The translations under genes and the position numbers were made by a program. Below, piece by piece: positions 9,975-20,666 of a stretch of DNA of 64,000 nucleotides. This DNA comes from Pectobacterium sp. PL152 (GTDB taxonomy: Bacteria; Pseudomonadota; Gammaproteobacteria; Enterobacterales; Enterobacteriaceae), in assembly GCA_021907015.1 (NCBI GenBank), contig CP091064.1:1736001-1800000 (forward strand), in the 5' to 3' direction. A model generated the notes under the pieces. The model ran no database searches. It was given only the letters and a program-made list of their open reading frames with translations, and had not been told where the DNA came from. How positions within the stretch are numbered: the stretch's first letter is position 1; the number at the start of each line of letters is the position of its first letter.

Positions 9975-10673
9975 ATGCTACGCAAAATTCTCGCTATCTC
10001 CGCCGTTGGCGCGGGTCTGTTTTCGGCTGCCGTGTTAGGTCAGAACATCAATAATTTTTCGCAGGCAAAAGCCGCCGCTGTTGACATTAACCGGGATGCG
10101 CCGGGTTCGTTCTACTGCGGCTGCAAAATTACGTGGCAGGGCAAGAAAGGCACTCCCGATCTTGAATCCTGCGGCTATCAGGTCAGAAAAAATGAACAAC
10201 GTGCCAGCCGTATCGAGTGGGAACACGTTGTACCGGCCTGGCAGTTCGGCCACCAGCGCCAGTGCTGGCAGGATGGCGGCAGAAAGAACTGTAGCAGCGA
10301 CCCCGTCTACCGTGAGATGGAAACCGATTTGCACAACCTGCAGCCCGCTATCGGCGAGGTCAACGGCGATCGCGGCAATGCCATGTATGGGCAGTGGAAC
10401 GGGGGCACATCCCAGTACGGCCAATGCGAGATGAAGATTGATTTTCAAAACAATCTGGCAGAACCGCCTGCTCGTGCCCGTGGCCAGATCGCCCGTACCT
10501 ATTTCTACATGCGTGACCGCTATCAGTTACGCCTGTCCAGTCAGCAAACTCAGCTGTTCGAAGCCTGGGATAAGCAGTATCCGGTCACGCAGTGGGAATG
10601 TACCCGCAATCAGCGCATCGCCGCAAAACAGGGAAACCCAAATCCCTACGTTCAACAGGCTTGCCAGCGCTAG
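9975..10673 (+). CDS. endA: DNA-specific endonuclease I, periplasmic
   Basis: Periplasmic non-specific double-strand DNA endonuclease. The N-terminus is a Sec signal peptide ([19 protein letters not shown], cleavage about residue 22). The mature protein has [12 protein letters not shown], the conserved His-containing catalytic region, and [18 protein letters not shown], both typical of endonuclease I. There are several Cys residues, as expected for a disulfide-bonded periplasmic nuclease. Length 232 versus 235 in E. coli. The order sprT-endA-rsmE-gshB is conserved. Confidence 0.95.
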   Translation: MLRKILAISAVGAGLFSAAVLGQNINNFSQAKAAAVDINRDAPGSFYCGCKITWQGKKGTPDLESCGYQVRKNEQRASRIEWEHVVPAWQFGHQRQCWQDGGRKNCSSDPVYREMETDLHNLQPAIGEVNGDRGNAMYGQWNGGTSQYGQCEMKIDFQNNLAEPPARARGQIARTYFYMRDRYQLRLSSQQTQLFEAWDKQYPVTQWECTRNQRIAAKQGNPNPYVQQACQR

Positions 10674-10779
10674 TTCGTCTACCTACTATAGCGAATCTGT
10701 TTCCAGCAAAACCGCCGTCAGATGACGGTGGTTCAGGCCGTTGACAAACCTATTTACGGAACGAGAACGGTGGTAATGG

Positions 10780-10945
10780 GATAGAAGAGTAAAGCGTTTG
10801 CGCCAGGGACAAAAACGTCAGGAACGTTTTTGAACGTCGCTTTCGACGGCCCTAAAAGGGTGAATCTCAGGGATGAGATTCATATCCGCGCAATCCGAGC
10901 GTACAGGGACGTACTTGCAGCGTCTTTACGATCTACCCATTATCA
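10780..10945. repeat. Array of small palindromes with CAGGA/AGGGA loops
   Basis: The 368-bp gap between endA and rsmE holds no gene but at least three short stem-loops in a row. AAAAACGT-CAGGA-ACGTTTTT lies near 10814-10834, TGAATCTCA-GGGA-TGAGATTCA near 10861-10882, and GTAC-AGGGAC-GTAC near 10900-10913. A further GCGCCAGGGAC unit lies at about 10800. Each is a perfect or near-perfect inverted repeat around a similar purine-rich loop, while the stems differ in sequence. This looks like a modular mobile repeat; it may affect endA and rsmE transcripts. Confidence 0.6.
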
Positions 10946-11041
10946 CAGCTCGGCGTACTCAGCCACTATTAAATGACGGTGGTTTTACCTATTTCTGGCG
11001 TTCTTGTGCCGATTAATTTCATTCAAAGGTCTGAATTCAGC

Positions 11042-11776
11042 ATGCGAGTACCACGCATTTTTCATCCCGAGACGCTCCCCCTTAACGGCGGTGAAGCCGA
11101 ACTGAGCGACGACGCCGCCAACCATGTTGGTCGCGTGTTACGCATGAATACGGGCCAGGCATTGCAGCTGTTTGATGGCAGCAATCATGTTTTTGATGCG
11201 GAAATCATCGCGGCAGGCAAAAAGAGTGTGCGCGTTCGCTTCACAGCAGGTAAGTTGGAAAATAAAGAATCGCCCCTACATTTACATCTGGGACAGGTGA
11301 TGTCGCGCGGCGAAAAGATGGAATTTACTATCCAGAAATCCATCGAGCTGGGCGTCAATGTGATTACCCCGCTACTTTCTGAACGCTGTGGCGTAAAACT
11401 GGATGCCGAGCGTATGGAGAAAAAAATTAGCCAGTGGCAGAAAATTGCGATTGCCGCCTGCGAACAATCCGGCCGCAACTGTGTGCCGCAGGTGCGACCG
11501 GCGATGACGCTGGAAGCCTGGTGTGCGGAACAAGACAATGCATTGAAATTAAATCTGCACCCACGCGCCACACAAAGTATCAATACGCTGCCTCTGCCCG
11601 TAGAACGGGTCAGGCTGCTGATCGGCCCGGAAGGCGGGCTCACCGCCAATGAAATTACCATGACCTCAGAACACGGATTCACTGATATCCTGTTGGGGCC
11701 ACGCGTCTTGCGCACAGAAACCACTGCACTCACCGCCATGACCGCCTTACAGGTACGTTTCGGCGATTTGGGGTAA
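11042..11776 (+). CDS. rsmE: 16S rRNA m3U1498 methyltransferase
   Basis: SPOUT-class methyltransferase that modifies U1498 of 16S rRNA, cytosolic. The N-terminal PUA-like domain begins [14 protein letters not shown]; the C-terminal trefoil-knot SAM site shows LLIGPEGGL and [15 protein letters not shown], the signature loops of this family. The 244-residue length matches E. coli RsmE (243). The open frame starts at 10973, but the first 23 codons come from the repeat region and the ATG at 11042 matches homologues. gshB follows after 11 nt and is probably co-transcribed. Confidence 0.95.
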   Translation: MRVPRIFHPETLPLNGGEAELSDDAANHVGRVLRMNTGQALQLFDGSNHVFDAEIIAAGKKSVRVRFTAGKLENKESPLHLHLGQVMSRGEKMEFTIQKSIELGVNVITPLLSERCGVKLDAERMEKKISQWQKIAIAACEQSGRNCVPQVRPAMTLEAWCAEQDNALKLNLHPRATQSINTLPLPVERVRLLIGPEGGLTANEITMTSEHGFTDILLGPRVLRTETTALTAMTALQVRFGDLG

Positions 11777-11787
11777 AGGAGAAAAGA

Positions 11788-12747
11788 ATGATCAAACTCG
11801 GTATCGTGATGGACCCGATTGACACCATCAATATCAAGAAAGACACCAGCTTTGCCATGCTGCTGGAAGCACAGCGCCGTGGTTGGGAACTGCATTACAT
11901 GGAGATGAACGATCTCTATATGCACGCGGGCGTTGCCCGTGCCACAACGCGTCGCCTGAGCGTCCAGTACGATTACGACGGCTGGTACGATTTCTCCGGC
12001 GAGCAGGACATTGCGCTGGAAGAGTTGGACGTGGTGCTGATGCGTAAAGATCCACCGTTCGATACGGAGTTCATCTACGCCACCTATATTCTGGAACGCG
12101 CGGAAGAGAAAGGCACACTGATCGTCAACAAACCGCAAAGCCTGCGTGACTGCAACGAGAAGTTGTTCACCGCCTGGTTCCCGCACCTGACCCCCGATAC
12201 GCTCGTTACACGTCGTGCGGACAAGCTGCGCCAGTTCCATGAAAAACACGGCGACGTCATTCTCAAGCCACTAGACGGCATGGGCGGTGCGTCTATTTTC
12301 CGTTTGAAGCAGGATGACGCCAACGTCTCGGTCATCATCGAAACACTGACCGAACACGCAACCCGCTACTGTATGGCGCAAAACTACCTGCCTGCGATTA
12401 AAGATGGCGACAAACGCGTTCTGGTCGTCGATGGCGAACCTGTTCCTTACTGTCTGGCGCGAATCCCGAAAAGCGGTGAGACACGCGGCAATCTGGCAGC
12501 CGGTGGTCGTGGTGAAGCCCGTCCACTGACCGAAAGCGACTGGAAAATCGCCCGTGACGTCGCTCCAACGTTAAAAGCTAAAGGCCTGATTTTCGTCGGT
12601 CTGGACATCATTGGCGACCGTCTGACAGAAATTAACGTCACCAGCCCGACCTGCGTGCGTGAAATCGAAGCGGCCTACCCGGATGTTTCCATCACCGGCA
12701 TGCTGATGGACGCGATTGAAAAACGTCTGGCTGCACGTACCCGCTAA
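11788..12747 (+). CDS. gshB: Glutathione synthetase
   Basis: ATP-grasp enzyme that joins gamma-glutamylcysteine and glycine, the second step of glutathione synthesis. The 319-residue product has the family start MIKLGIVMDPI and ATP-grasp elements ILKPLDGMGGASIFR and LTEINVTSPTCVREIE. A GGAG-type site (TAAAGGAGAAAAGA) precedes the ATG by about 7 nt. It lies 11 nt after rsmE, which suggests one transcript, and is followed by a GC-rich hairpin. Confidence 0.97.
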   Translation: MIKLGIVMDPIDTINIKKDTSFAMLLEAQRRGWELHYMEMNDLYMHAGVARATTRRLSVQYDYDGWYDFSGEQDIALEELDVVLMRKDPPFDTEFIYATYILERAEEKGTLIVNKPQSLRDCNEKLFTAWFPHLTPDTLVTRRADKLRQFHEKHGDVILKPLDGMGGASIFRLKQDDANVSVIIETLTEHATRYCMAQNYLPAIKDGDKRVLVVDGEPVPYCLARIPKSGETRGNLAAGGRGEARPLTESDWKIARDVAPTLKAKGLIFVGLDIIGDRLTEINVTSPTCVREIEAAYPDVSITGMLMDAIEKRLAARTR

Positions 12748-12772
12748 TACCAGAGACATCTGACACACCACC

Positions 12773-12797
12773 CGGCCCGCGCAATACGGGCCGTTTC
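12773..12797 (+). terminator. Hairpin after gshB
   Basis: A 7-bp GC-rich stem (CGGCCCG at 12773-12779, CGGGCCG at 12787-12793) followed by TTTCT. A modest intrinsic terminator for rsmE-gshB. Confidence 0.6.
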
Positions 12798-12830
12798 TCC
12801 AACGCTGACGGATATCGATAAAAATACATA

Positions 12831-13394
12831 ATGAATTTACAGCATCACTTCCTCATTGCTATGCCAGCACTACAGGACTCTGTATTTAAACGTTCGGTGG
12901 TCTATATCTGCGAACATAATGAAGACGGAGCCATGGGGCTGATCATCAATAAACCGATGGATCAGTTTTCCGTGGAAAATGTGCTGAAAAAGCTAAAAAT
13001 AGATCCGACACCGCGCGATCCTGCGATCCGATTAGATAAACCCGTCTTCATAGGCGGCCCACTGGCGGACGACCGTGGTTTTATCCTGCATACGCCCTGC
13101 CCCGGCTTTGGTTCCAGCATCAGTATTTCTGAAGACACAATGATCACCACGTCAAAAGACGTGCTGGAAACGTTGGGTACGCCTAATCAGCCGAAAAATA
13201 CGCTGGTCGCCTTAGGCTATTCCGCCTGGGAGAACGGTCAGTTGGAAGACGAACTGTTAGAAAATGCCTGGCTGACCACGCCAGCCGATAAAGACATTCT
13301 GTTCAATACGCCCATTGCCGAACGCTGGCGTGCCGCGGCCAGAAAGCTGGGTATCGATATTCATAATATCTCCACAGAAGCGGGACATGCCTGA
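12831..13394 (+). CDS. yqgE: UPF0301 (YqgE/AlgH) family protein
   Basis: A 187-residue cytosolic protein of the YqgE/AlgH family, biochemical function not established. The family N-terminus ([14 protein letters not shown]), the GLIINKP block and the [15 protein letters not shown] block are all present. The stop TGA overlaps the ATG of ruvX (ATGA at 13391-13395 region), so the two are translationally coupled, as in other enterobacteria. Confidence 0.93.
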   Translation: MNLQHHFLIAMPALQDSVFKRSVVYICEHNEDGAMGLIINKPMDQFSVENVLKKLKIDPTPRDPAIRLDKPVFIGGPLADDRGFILHTPCPGFGSSISISEDTMITTSKDVLETLGTPNQPKNTLVALGYSAWENGQLEDELLENAWLTTPADKDILFNTPIAERWRAAARKLGIDIHNISTEAGHA

Positions 13395-13813
13395 TGAGCA
13401 GCAGAACCATTCTTGCCTTTGATTTTGGGACAAAAAGTATCGGTGTCGCCATCGGTCAGGAGATTACTGGTACGGCGCGGCCGCTGACCTCATTCAAAGC
13501 GCAGGAAGGGATCCCAGACTGGCAAAAAGTGGAGAAGCTGTTGTCGGAATGGCAGCCCGACCTGGTCGTCGTTGGCTTACCGCTCAATATGGACGGCACC
13601 GAACAGCCGCTGACGGCACGGGCGCGGAAATTTGCCAACCGGCTGCATGGCCGTTTTGGCGTCGCGATTGCGCTACACGATGAACGCTTGAGTACGGTGG
13701 AAGCGCGCGCGGATCTCTTCGAACGTGGCGGCTTTAAAGCGCTGGATAAAGGGAGCGTAGATGCGGCTTCTGCGGTGATTATTCTGGAAAGCTGGTTCGA
13801 GGCACAACACTAA
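13394..13813 (+). CDS. ruvX: Putative pre-16S rRNA nuclease (RuvX/YqgF)
   Basis: RNase H-like fold nuclease needed for 5' maturation of 16S rRNA. The 139-residue protein has the first catalytic block [14 protein letters not shown] with the Asp, [11 protein letters not shown], and the later DERLSTVEA and [12 protein letters not shown] blocks that supply the other acidic residues. It overlaps yqgE by one or more bases. Downstream, fbp is convergent; E. coli has yggR/yggS here instead. Confidence 0.94.
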   Translation: MSSRTILAFDFGTKSIGVAIGQEITGTARPLTSFKAQEGIPDWQKVEKLLSEWQPDLVVVGLPLNMDGTEQPLTARARKFANRLHGRFGVAIALHDERLSTVEARADLFERGGFKALDKGSVDAASAVIILESWFEAQH

Positions 13814-13883
13814 AAAACGCGGGTTGTGGCGAGCCACAAAAATGGCGTACTGGGCAGCACGCCATAAGCCGTTATCCCGCGTT
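13812..13883 (-). terminator. Branched terminator of fbp
   Basis: On the minus strand an outer stem (AACGCGGG at 13883-13876 with its partner at 13823-13816) encloses two inner hairpins: TGGCGT/ACGCCA (13843-13864) and TTGTGG/CCACAA with a CGAG loop (13824-13839). Six U residues (13817-13812) follow. It is a three-way-junction terminator that ends inside the ruvX stop region. Confidence 0.7.
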
Positions 13884-13916
13884 GGCAAAGAATCCACCAA
13901 CACGGGACAGCGTTAA

Positions 13917-14921
13917 TTAGGCATCGGGGAATTCACGGATGAAACGTTCCACGTCATCAACCATGGATTCCGTTCCCACAAAGAACGGTGAGCGCTGGTG
14001 CAGTTTCTCTGGCGTGATATCCAGAATACGGTTTTTACCATCGCTAGCTTTACCGCCTGCCTGCTCCGCCAGAAACGCCATCGGGTTGCATTCGTACAGC
14101 AAACGTAGTTTGCCTTTCGGATAGCTCGCCGTGCTTGGATACAGGTAGATTCCGCCTTTCAGCAGGTTACGGTGGAAATCTGCAACCAGTGAGCCGATAT
14201 AACGCGACGTATAAGGACGCTGCGTCTCTTCATCCTGCTCCTGACAGTATTTGATGTATTTCTTCACGCCGACAGGAAACTTGATGTAGTTCCCTTCGTT
14301 GATGGAATACATATTCCCTTTTTCTGGGAAGCAAACTTTTTCATGCGAGAGACAGAATACGCCGAGCGACGGATCGTAGGTAAAGGCGTGAACGCCGTGA
14401 CCCGTGGTGTACACCAGCATGGTTGAAGAACCGTAAACGATGTAACCCGCAGCAACCTGCTGGCTACCCGGCTGCAAGAAGTCCGCTTCCGTGACGGAGG
14501 TTCCCAGCGGCGTAATACGGCGATAAATAGAGAAAATCGTACCGACAGAGACGTTCACATCAATATTCGACGAGCCGTCTAGCGGGTCCATCAGAACCAC
14601 ATACTTGGCATTTTCCGCCTTATCACCTTCAAAGATAACAATTTCGTCTTCTTCTTCGGAGGCGATACCTGCCACTTCACCACGTGCTTTTAATGCCGCT
14701 TTCAGTTTCTCATTGGCATACAGATCGAGCTTCATCTGTACTTCGCCCTGGACATTAGAAATGCCGCTGGCACCCAGAATATCAACCAGACCCGCTTTAT
14801 TGATATCACGGTGAATAATCTTGGCACCCAGTTTAATAGCAGACAGCAGCGCGGTAAGCTCACCTGTGGCGTGAGAGAAATCGTGCTGTTTTTCGACGAT
14901 AAATTCGCCTAACGTTTTCAT
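13917..14921 (-). CDS. fbp: Fructose-1,6-bisphosphatase, class I
   Basis: Hydrolyses fructose 1,6-bisphosphate to fructose 6-phosphate in gluconeogenesis, cytosolic, Mg-dependent. The metal site [10 protein letters not shown] (about residue 113-122) and the C-terminal [15 protein letters not shown] are present. The product from the ATG at 14921 ([15 protein letters not shown]) is 334 residues, as in homologues; the frame continues 26 codons upstream without a reason to use them. It is divergent from mpl, the same pair as in E. coli, and convergent with ruvX. Confidence 0.96.
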   Translation of the reverse strand: MKTLGEFIVEKQHDFSHATGELTALLSAIKLGAKIIHRDINKAGLVDILGASGISNVQGEVQMKLDLYANEKLKAALKARGEVAGIASEEEDEIVIFEGDKAENAKYVVLMDPLDGSSNIDVNVSVGTIFSIYRRITPLGTSVTEADFLQPGSQQVAAGYIVYGSSTMLVYTTGHGVHAFTYDPSLGVFCLSHEKVCFPEKGNMYSINEGNYIKFPVGVKKYIKYCQEQDEETQRPYTSRYIGSLVADFHRNLLKGGIYLYPSTASYPKGKLRLLYECNPMAFLAEQAGGKASDGKNRILDITPEKLHQRSPFFVGTESMVDDVERFIREFPDA

Positions 14922-15090
14922 AACACTATTCCAGAATCTACGGATGAAAAGCGGTTTCATTTCTGCACCGCCAACGTTTGCGCATGCAGTGTAGCCCAAA
15001 GAGAAAGTGAGTACCTAGTCAAATCCATTTCTTATGGCGGATTCATAGCGTTAGAATGTGACGCAGACTCACTGTGAAGATGGAAAATGT

Positions 15091-16476
15091 ATGCGTATTC
15101 ATATTTTAGGTATCTGCGGCACCTTTATGGGTGGCCTTGCCCTGCTTGCTCGTTCACTAGGGCATGACGTCACGGGCTCAGATGCAAATGTTTATCCTCC
15201 CATGAGTACCTTACTTGAAGAGCAGGGAATCACGCTAATTCAGGGCTACGATCCGGCACAGCTTACCCCGGCACCTGATTTGGTCATCATCGGCAATGCG
15301 ATGACGCGTGGAAACCCGTGCGTCGAAGCCGTACTGGAACAGGGATTACCTTATGTTTCCGGTCCACAGTGGCTGCATGATCATGTATTACGCGATCGCT
15401 GGGTGATTGCCGTTGCGGGTACACATGGCAAAACCACCACGGCAGGGATGGTCACCTGGATTCTGGAAGATTGCGGCTACCAGCCCGGCTTTGTGATCGG
15501 TGGCGTTCCCGGCAACTTTACCGTTTCCGCTCGTTTGGGTGACAGCCCGTTCATGGTGCTCGAAGCCGATGAATATGACTGTGCATTCTTCGACAAACGC
15601 TCCAAATTCGTACATTACTACCCCAGAACGCTGGTGCTTAACAACCTTGAGTTCGATCACGCCGACATCTTTGACGATCTGAAAGCCATTCAAAAACAGT
15701 TCCACCATCTTGTGCGGCTGGTGCCGGGCAGCGGGAAAATCATCCTGCCAACCAACGACCTTAACCTCAAACAGGTGATGGGAATGGGATGCTGGAGCGA
15801 GCAGGAACTGGTTGGAGAAGAAGGCGCGTGGCGGGCACAGAAAGTGTCGATTGATGCCAGCCAATATCAGGTTTACCTGAACAATGAACTCGTCGGTGAA
15901 GTCCACTGGAAGCTGGTGGGTGAACACAACATGCATAACGGGCTGATGGCGATTGCCGCTGCACATCATGTCGGCGTGCTGCCCGCAGATGCCTGCCGCG
16001 CGCTGGGCGGTTTTATCAACGCACGTCGCCGTCTGGAATTACGCGGTACAGAGCATGGCGTCGCAGTTTATGACGACTTTGCACACCACCCCACCGCGAT
16101 TCTGGCGACGCTGTCGGCGCTACGCAGCAAGGTTGGCGGCACAGCGCGTATCTTGGCTGTGCTTGAACCCCGTTCCAACACCATGAAATTGGGGATGTGC
16201 AAGAATGAGCTGGCGCCGTCATTAGGCCGTGCTGATGAAGTTTTCCTCTTCCAGCCGGCCCATATTCCATGGCAGGTCGTAGAAGTCGCGGAAGCCTGCG
16301 TACAGCCTGCTCACTGGAGTGCAGATATTGACACGTTGGTAGAAAACATCGTCAAGACCGCACAGCCAGGCGACCATATTCTGGTGATGAGCAACGGTGG
16401 ATTCAGCAATATCCACAATAAGCTATTGGATGGTCTGAAAAAGAAAGCGCAGAAAGCGGAAGAAGCCAAGGAATAA
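15091..16476 (+). CDS. mpl: UDP-MurNAc:L-Ala-D-Glu-mDap ligase
   Basis: Murein-recycling ligase that attaches the recovered tripeptide to UDP-N-acetylmuramic acid. It is a Mur ligase with the ATP-binding P-loop GTHGKTTTAGM, the central EADEYDCAFFDKRSKF block and the C-terminal VLEPRSNTMKLG. From the ATG at 15091 (MRIHILGICGTFMGG) it is 461 residues, compared with 457 in E. coli. The frame opens 11 codons earlier, but a GGA site precedes the chosen start. It shares an upstream region with fbp and ends at a strong shared terminator. Confidence 0.95.
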   Translation: MRIHILGICGTFMGGLALLARSLGHDVTGSDANVYPPMSTLLEEQGITLIQGYDPAQLTPAPDLVIIGNAMTRGNPCVEAVLEQGLPYVSGPQWLHDHVLRDRWVIAVAGTHGKTTTAGMVTWILEDCGYQPGFVIGGVPGNFTVSARLGDSPFMVLEADEYDCAFFDKRSKFVHYYPRTLVLNNLEFDHADIFDDLKAIQKQFHHLVRLVPGSGKIILPTNDLNLKQVMGMGCWSEQELVGEEGAWRAQKVSIDASQYQVYLNNELVGEVHWKLVGEHNMHNGLMAIAAAHHVGVLPADACRALGGFINARRRLELRGTEHGVAVYDDFAHHPTAILATLSALRSKVGGTARILAVLEPRSNTMKLGMCKNELAPSLGRADEVFLFQPAHIPWQVVEVAEACVQPAHWSADIDTLVENIVKTAQPGDHILVMSNGGFSNIHNKLLDGLKKKAQKAEEAKE

Positions 16477-16484
16477 CAGGTAGA

Positions 16485-16512
16485 AACCGTCGTCGTTCAC
16501 ACAACGACGGTT
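16485..16512 (+). other. Hairpin in the mpl 3' region
   Basis: A 9-bp stem (AACCGTCGT with ACGACGGTT) and a 10-nt loop just after the mpl stop, upstream of the main terminator. Confidence 0.5.
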
Positions 16513-16526
16513 AACTGACCGATAGC

Positions 16527-16553
16527 AAAAAGGACGGGAATCCCGTCCTTTTT
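16527..16553. terminator. Bidirectional terminator between mpl and purA
   Basis: A near-perfect palindrome, A5GGACGGGA with its complement ending in T5, lies between convergent genes. Both strands have a U5 tail. Confidence 0.93.
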
Positions 16554-16583
16554 CATATTCGTATCACCCGTTAAGGGACGAAA

Positions 16584-17915
<1,332 letters not shown>

Positions 17916-17981
17916 CTAACATCTCATTTGGATGCTTTCAGTACTTTTAGCACACGATTGCGCACATTTTTCCGCGTAATT

Positions 17982-18182
17982 CTAGCCGCCCATCCGGCTA
18001 CGCAACATGTAGTAGATCACGCACCCTGCAACAACTATTCCGCCGCCAAAACGGCGCAAAATAGTATCCGGCAGCTGCGCGATACCCAAAATCATACGCC
18101 GCCAGAGACGGGGAAACAGCAGAGGCCCCAGCCCTTCAAGCACCAAAACCAGCCCAAGCGCCAACCAAATTGTTGAATTCAT
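17982..18182 (-). CDS. yjeT: DUF2065 small inner-membrane protein YjeT
   Basis: A 66-residue protein of the DUF2065 family with two probable membrane helices (ALGLVLVLEGLGPLLFP and GGGIVVAGCVIYYML) around a basic loop. Function unknown. Its start at 18182 (MNSTIWLALG) matches E. coli YjeT, which occupies the same place between hflC and purA. Confidence 0.9.
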   Translation of the reverse strand: MNSTIWLALGLVLVLEGLGPLLFPRLWRRMILGIAQLPDTILRRFGGGIVVAGCVIYYMLRSRMGG

Positions 18183-18252
18183 AACAACCTCTTTTCTCCG
18201 CATCAGATTCGTGCAGGAGCAAACCCTTGAATATCTCTCTGCCAGAAAATGG

Positions 18253-18283
18253 CAAAAAAAAGCCCGAGAAAGAACCCGGGCTT
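18253..18283 (-). terminator. Terminator of the hflX-hflK-hflC operon
   Basis: On the minus strand a 7-bp stem AAGCCCG/CGGGCTT is followed by a run of eight U. It lies about 25 nt past the hflC stop. Confidence 0.88.
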
Positions 18284-18308
18284 GATGAAAGACGTCAGTT
18301 AATGACTA

Positions 18309-19304
18309 TCAGCGGCGTGGTACCACGCTGCTATCCGGTGACTTCATGTAGCGGAAGAAGTCGCTATCCGGGCTGAGAACCATCACGTCCTGATTATTAC
18401 TGAAGCTGTTTTCATACGCACGCAGGCTACGAACGAAAGCGTAGAAGTCTGGATCTTCACTGAAGGCGTTAGCAAACAGTTTCGCCGCTTCGGCATCCCC
18501 TTCACCACGGGTAATACGTCCCTGACGTTCCGCTTCAGCCAGCGTACGGGTGACTTCATAGTCTGCCGCCGCTTTCAGCTTTTCAGCTTCTTCCTGACCC
18601 TGTGAACGGTGACGACGCGCTACTGCTTCACGCTCTGCACGCATACGTTGGTAAATCGCGTCAGAGACTTCCGTTGGCAGGTTGATTTGCTTAATTCGCA
18701 CATCGATAACCTCAATCCCCAGTGCAGCCATGCTGTTAGGGTTGATATGAGGCTCGTTGCCCGTCGTTTCTTTCTCAACGCGCGCAGCAGCAGAAGCAAT
18801 CGCATTATCGGCTTCGGTGGTTTCACCCGTACCGGTATTCAGCGCTTCACGTACGTCAGACATCAGTTGACCACGCGAGTCGGTAACAATCCCTTTCACA
18901 TCCAGACGACCAATCTCAGAACGCAGACGGTCACTGAACTTACGTTTCAGCAAAACTTCAGCCTGAGAGATGTCGCCGCCGCCCGTTGCCAGATAGTAAC
19001 GGCTGAAATCGCTGATACGCCATTTCAGGTAGGAATCAACAATCAGGTCTTTCTGCTCTTTAGTGATAAAGCGGTCAGCCTGGTTTTCCATCGTCTGGAT
19101 ACGCGCATCCAGCATTTTCACTGAGTCGATAAACGGAATCTTGAACTGCAATCCCGGTGCATAAATCAGCGGCTTGTTCTCGTCATCACGCAATACTTTG
19201 CCAAAACGCATCACAATGCCGCGCTGGCCTTCCTGCACCACAAACAGTGACGCATAGACCACCATCAGTACCAGGATCAGGATAAATAGTAAGGGCTTAC
19301 GCAT
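18309..19304 (-). CDS. hflC: HflC, FtsH protease modulator
   Basis: SPFH/band-7 protein that forms a membrane complex with HflK around the FtsH protease. The N-terminal membrane anchor is LLFILILVLMVVYASLFVV; the SPFH domain follows (FGKVLRDD, then ARIQTM), and a charged Ala/Glu-rich helix (EEAEKLKAAADYE) is near the C-terminus. 331 residues, near the E. coli 334. It begins 3 nt after hflK and is probably translated from the same message. Confidence 0.96.
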   Translation of the reverse strand: MRKPLLFILILVLMVVYASLFVVQEGQRGIVMRFGKVLRDDENKPLIYAPGLQFKIPFIDSVKMLDARIQTMENQADRFITKEQKDLIVDSYLKWRISDFSRYYLATGGGDISQAEVLLKRKFSDRLRSEIGRLDVKGIVTDSRGQLMSDVREALNTGTGETTEADNAIASAAARVEKETTGNEPHINPNSMAALGIEVIDVRIKQINLPTEVSDAIYQRMRAEREAVARRHRSQGQEEAEKLKAAADYEVTRTLAEAERQGRITRGEGDAEAAKLFANAFSEDPDFYAFVRSLRAYENSFSNNQDVMVLSPDSDFFRYMKSPDSSVVPRR

Positions 19305-19307
19305 CGA

Positions 19308-20570
19308 TTATTCTCTCCCTACTCGAGTGAAGTCATCACGCTGCGCATTTGCTCTGCGCTGATCCATGATATTTCCATTATTACTGCTGCGCGTCTGGTT
19401 GCTATTCGCTGCACCGCTGCTGCCAGTAGGCAGACGCAGTGGGCTAGCGCTGCTGTTATTGCTGTTGCTTTGCGTATTTTCACCGCCTTGTCCACGCAGC
19501 ATCTGATCCAACGGCAGCACCATCAGGTTGCCCCCCTTGTCATTGACCAGCACTTTACGGGTATGGCTCAGCACACGTTCCATTGTTTCGATATACAGAC
19601 GCTCGCGGGTGATTTCTGGCGCGGCTTTATATTCCGGTAAAACTCTGGCAAAACGGGCAACCTCACCCTGAGCTTCCAGAACGGTACGGGTTTTATAAGC
19701 GCGAGACTCTTCCAGAATACGCTGAGCCTGACCGTTAGCACGCGGCTGCACTTCGTTCGCGTAGGCTTCCGCTTCACGAATATATTGCTGTTCGTTTTCA
19801 CGAGCGGCAATCGCATCATCAAACGCGGCCTTCACTTCTTCTGGCGGACGCGCGGTCTGGAAGTTGACGTCCAGCAGTGTGATACCCATGTTGTACGGAC
19901 GAACGGTTTCTTCCAGTACACGCTGAGTATCCGTACGCACAATGGTACGGCCTTCGGTCAAAATTTTGTCCATCGTGTACTTACCAATAACGCCGCGCAG
20001 CGCGCTGTCAGTGGCCTGACGCAGGCTGTCATCCGCATTGGTTACGCTGAACAGATATTGTTCTGGCTGCGTGACACGATATTGCACGTTCATTTCAACG
20101 CGCACGACGTTCTCATCTGACGTCAACATCACGCCCGACGTCGCCAGTTCACGCACCGACTCGACGTTCACAGCGCGAACAGAGTCGATGAAGGTCGGTT
20201 TCCAGTTCAGACCAGGCCCAACCAAATGGCTAAATTTACCAAAGCGCGTGACGACACCGCGTTCCGCTTCTTTAATGGTATAGAAACCCGTAGCAGCCCA
20301 GATGACAACCGCAGCGACGGCAGCGATACCGACGATCCGGCCACCCAGTGCTGGGCCGCCAGAATTTCCACTGTTGCTTGAGCCTGAACCTTTTCCGCCA
20401 CCCAGATCGCTGAGTTTTTTGCTCAGCTTACGGAAGATGTCGTCCAGATCCGGCGGCCCCTGATCTCGGCCACCTTTATTATTATTTCCGCCAGAGTTGC
20501 CGCCATTATTGCTGCTGCTCCCCCACGGGTCGCGGTCTTGTCCGTTATTACCGGGCTGATTCCACGCCAT
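19308..20570 (-). CDS. hflK: HflK, FtsH protease modulator
   Basis: Partner of HflC in the FtsH-regulating membrane complex. The 420-residue protein starts with a Gly/Asn/Ser-rich cytoplasmic tail, has one membrane helix (IVGIAAVAAVVIWAATGFY, about residues 78-97), then the SPFH domain (GVVTRFGKFSHLVGPGLNW) and a coiled helix with repeated Glu/Ala. The C-terminus is again Asn/Ser-rich. The layout equals E. coli HflK. Confidence 0.96.
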   Translation of the reverse strand: MAWNQPGNNGQDRDPWGSSSNNGGNSGGNNNKGGRDQGPPDLDDIFRKLSKKLSDLGGGKGSGSSNSGNSGGPALGGRIVGIAAVAAVVIWAATGFYTIKEAERGVVTRFGKFSHLVGPGLNWKPTFIDSVRAVNVESVRELATSGVMLTSDENVVRVEMNVQYRVTQPEQYLFSVTNADDSLRQATDSALRGVIGKYTMDKILTEGRTIVRTDTQRVLEETVRPYNMGITLLDVNFQTARPPEEVKAAFDDAIAARENEQQYIREAEAYANEVQPRANGQAQRILEESRAYKTRTVLEAQGEVARFARVLPEYKAAPEITRERLYIETMERVLSHTRKVLVNDKGGNLMVLPLDQMLRGQGGENTQSNSNNSSASPLRLPTGSSGAANSNQTRSSNNGNIMDQRRANAQRDDFTRVGRE

Positions 20571-20666
20571 GTTTTAGCTCCATTCTTTATGATAGGTGTT
20601 CTTCAGGTTCAATATCCCAGAGTCCGTCAGACTATTTCACCGCTCAGACTGTTTTTGCCAGTCAAA

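Noticed and set aside
10973-11041. N-terminal extension of rsmE
   Set aside because: The 23 codons come from the palindrome-rich gap, and homologues start at MRVPRI.
11185-12249. 354-codon open frame antisense to rsmE and gshB
   Set aside because: It crosses two well-supported genes and has no family character; it is a shadow frame.
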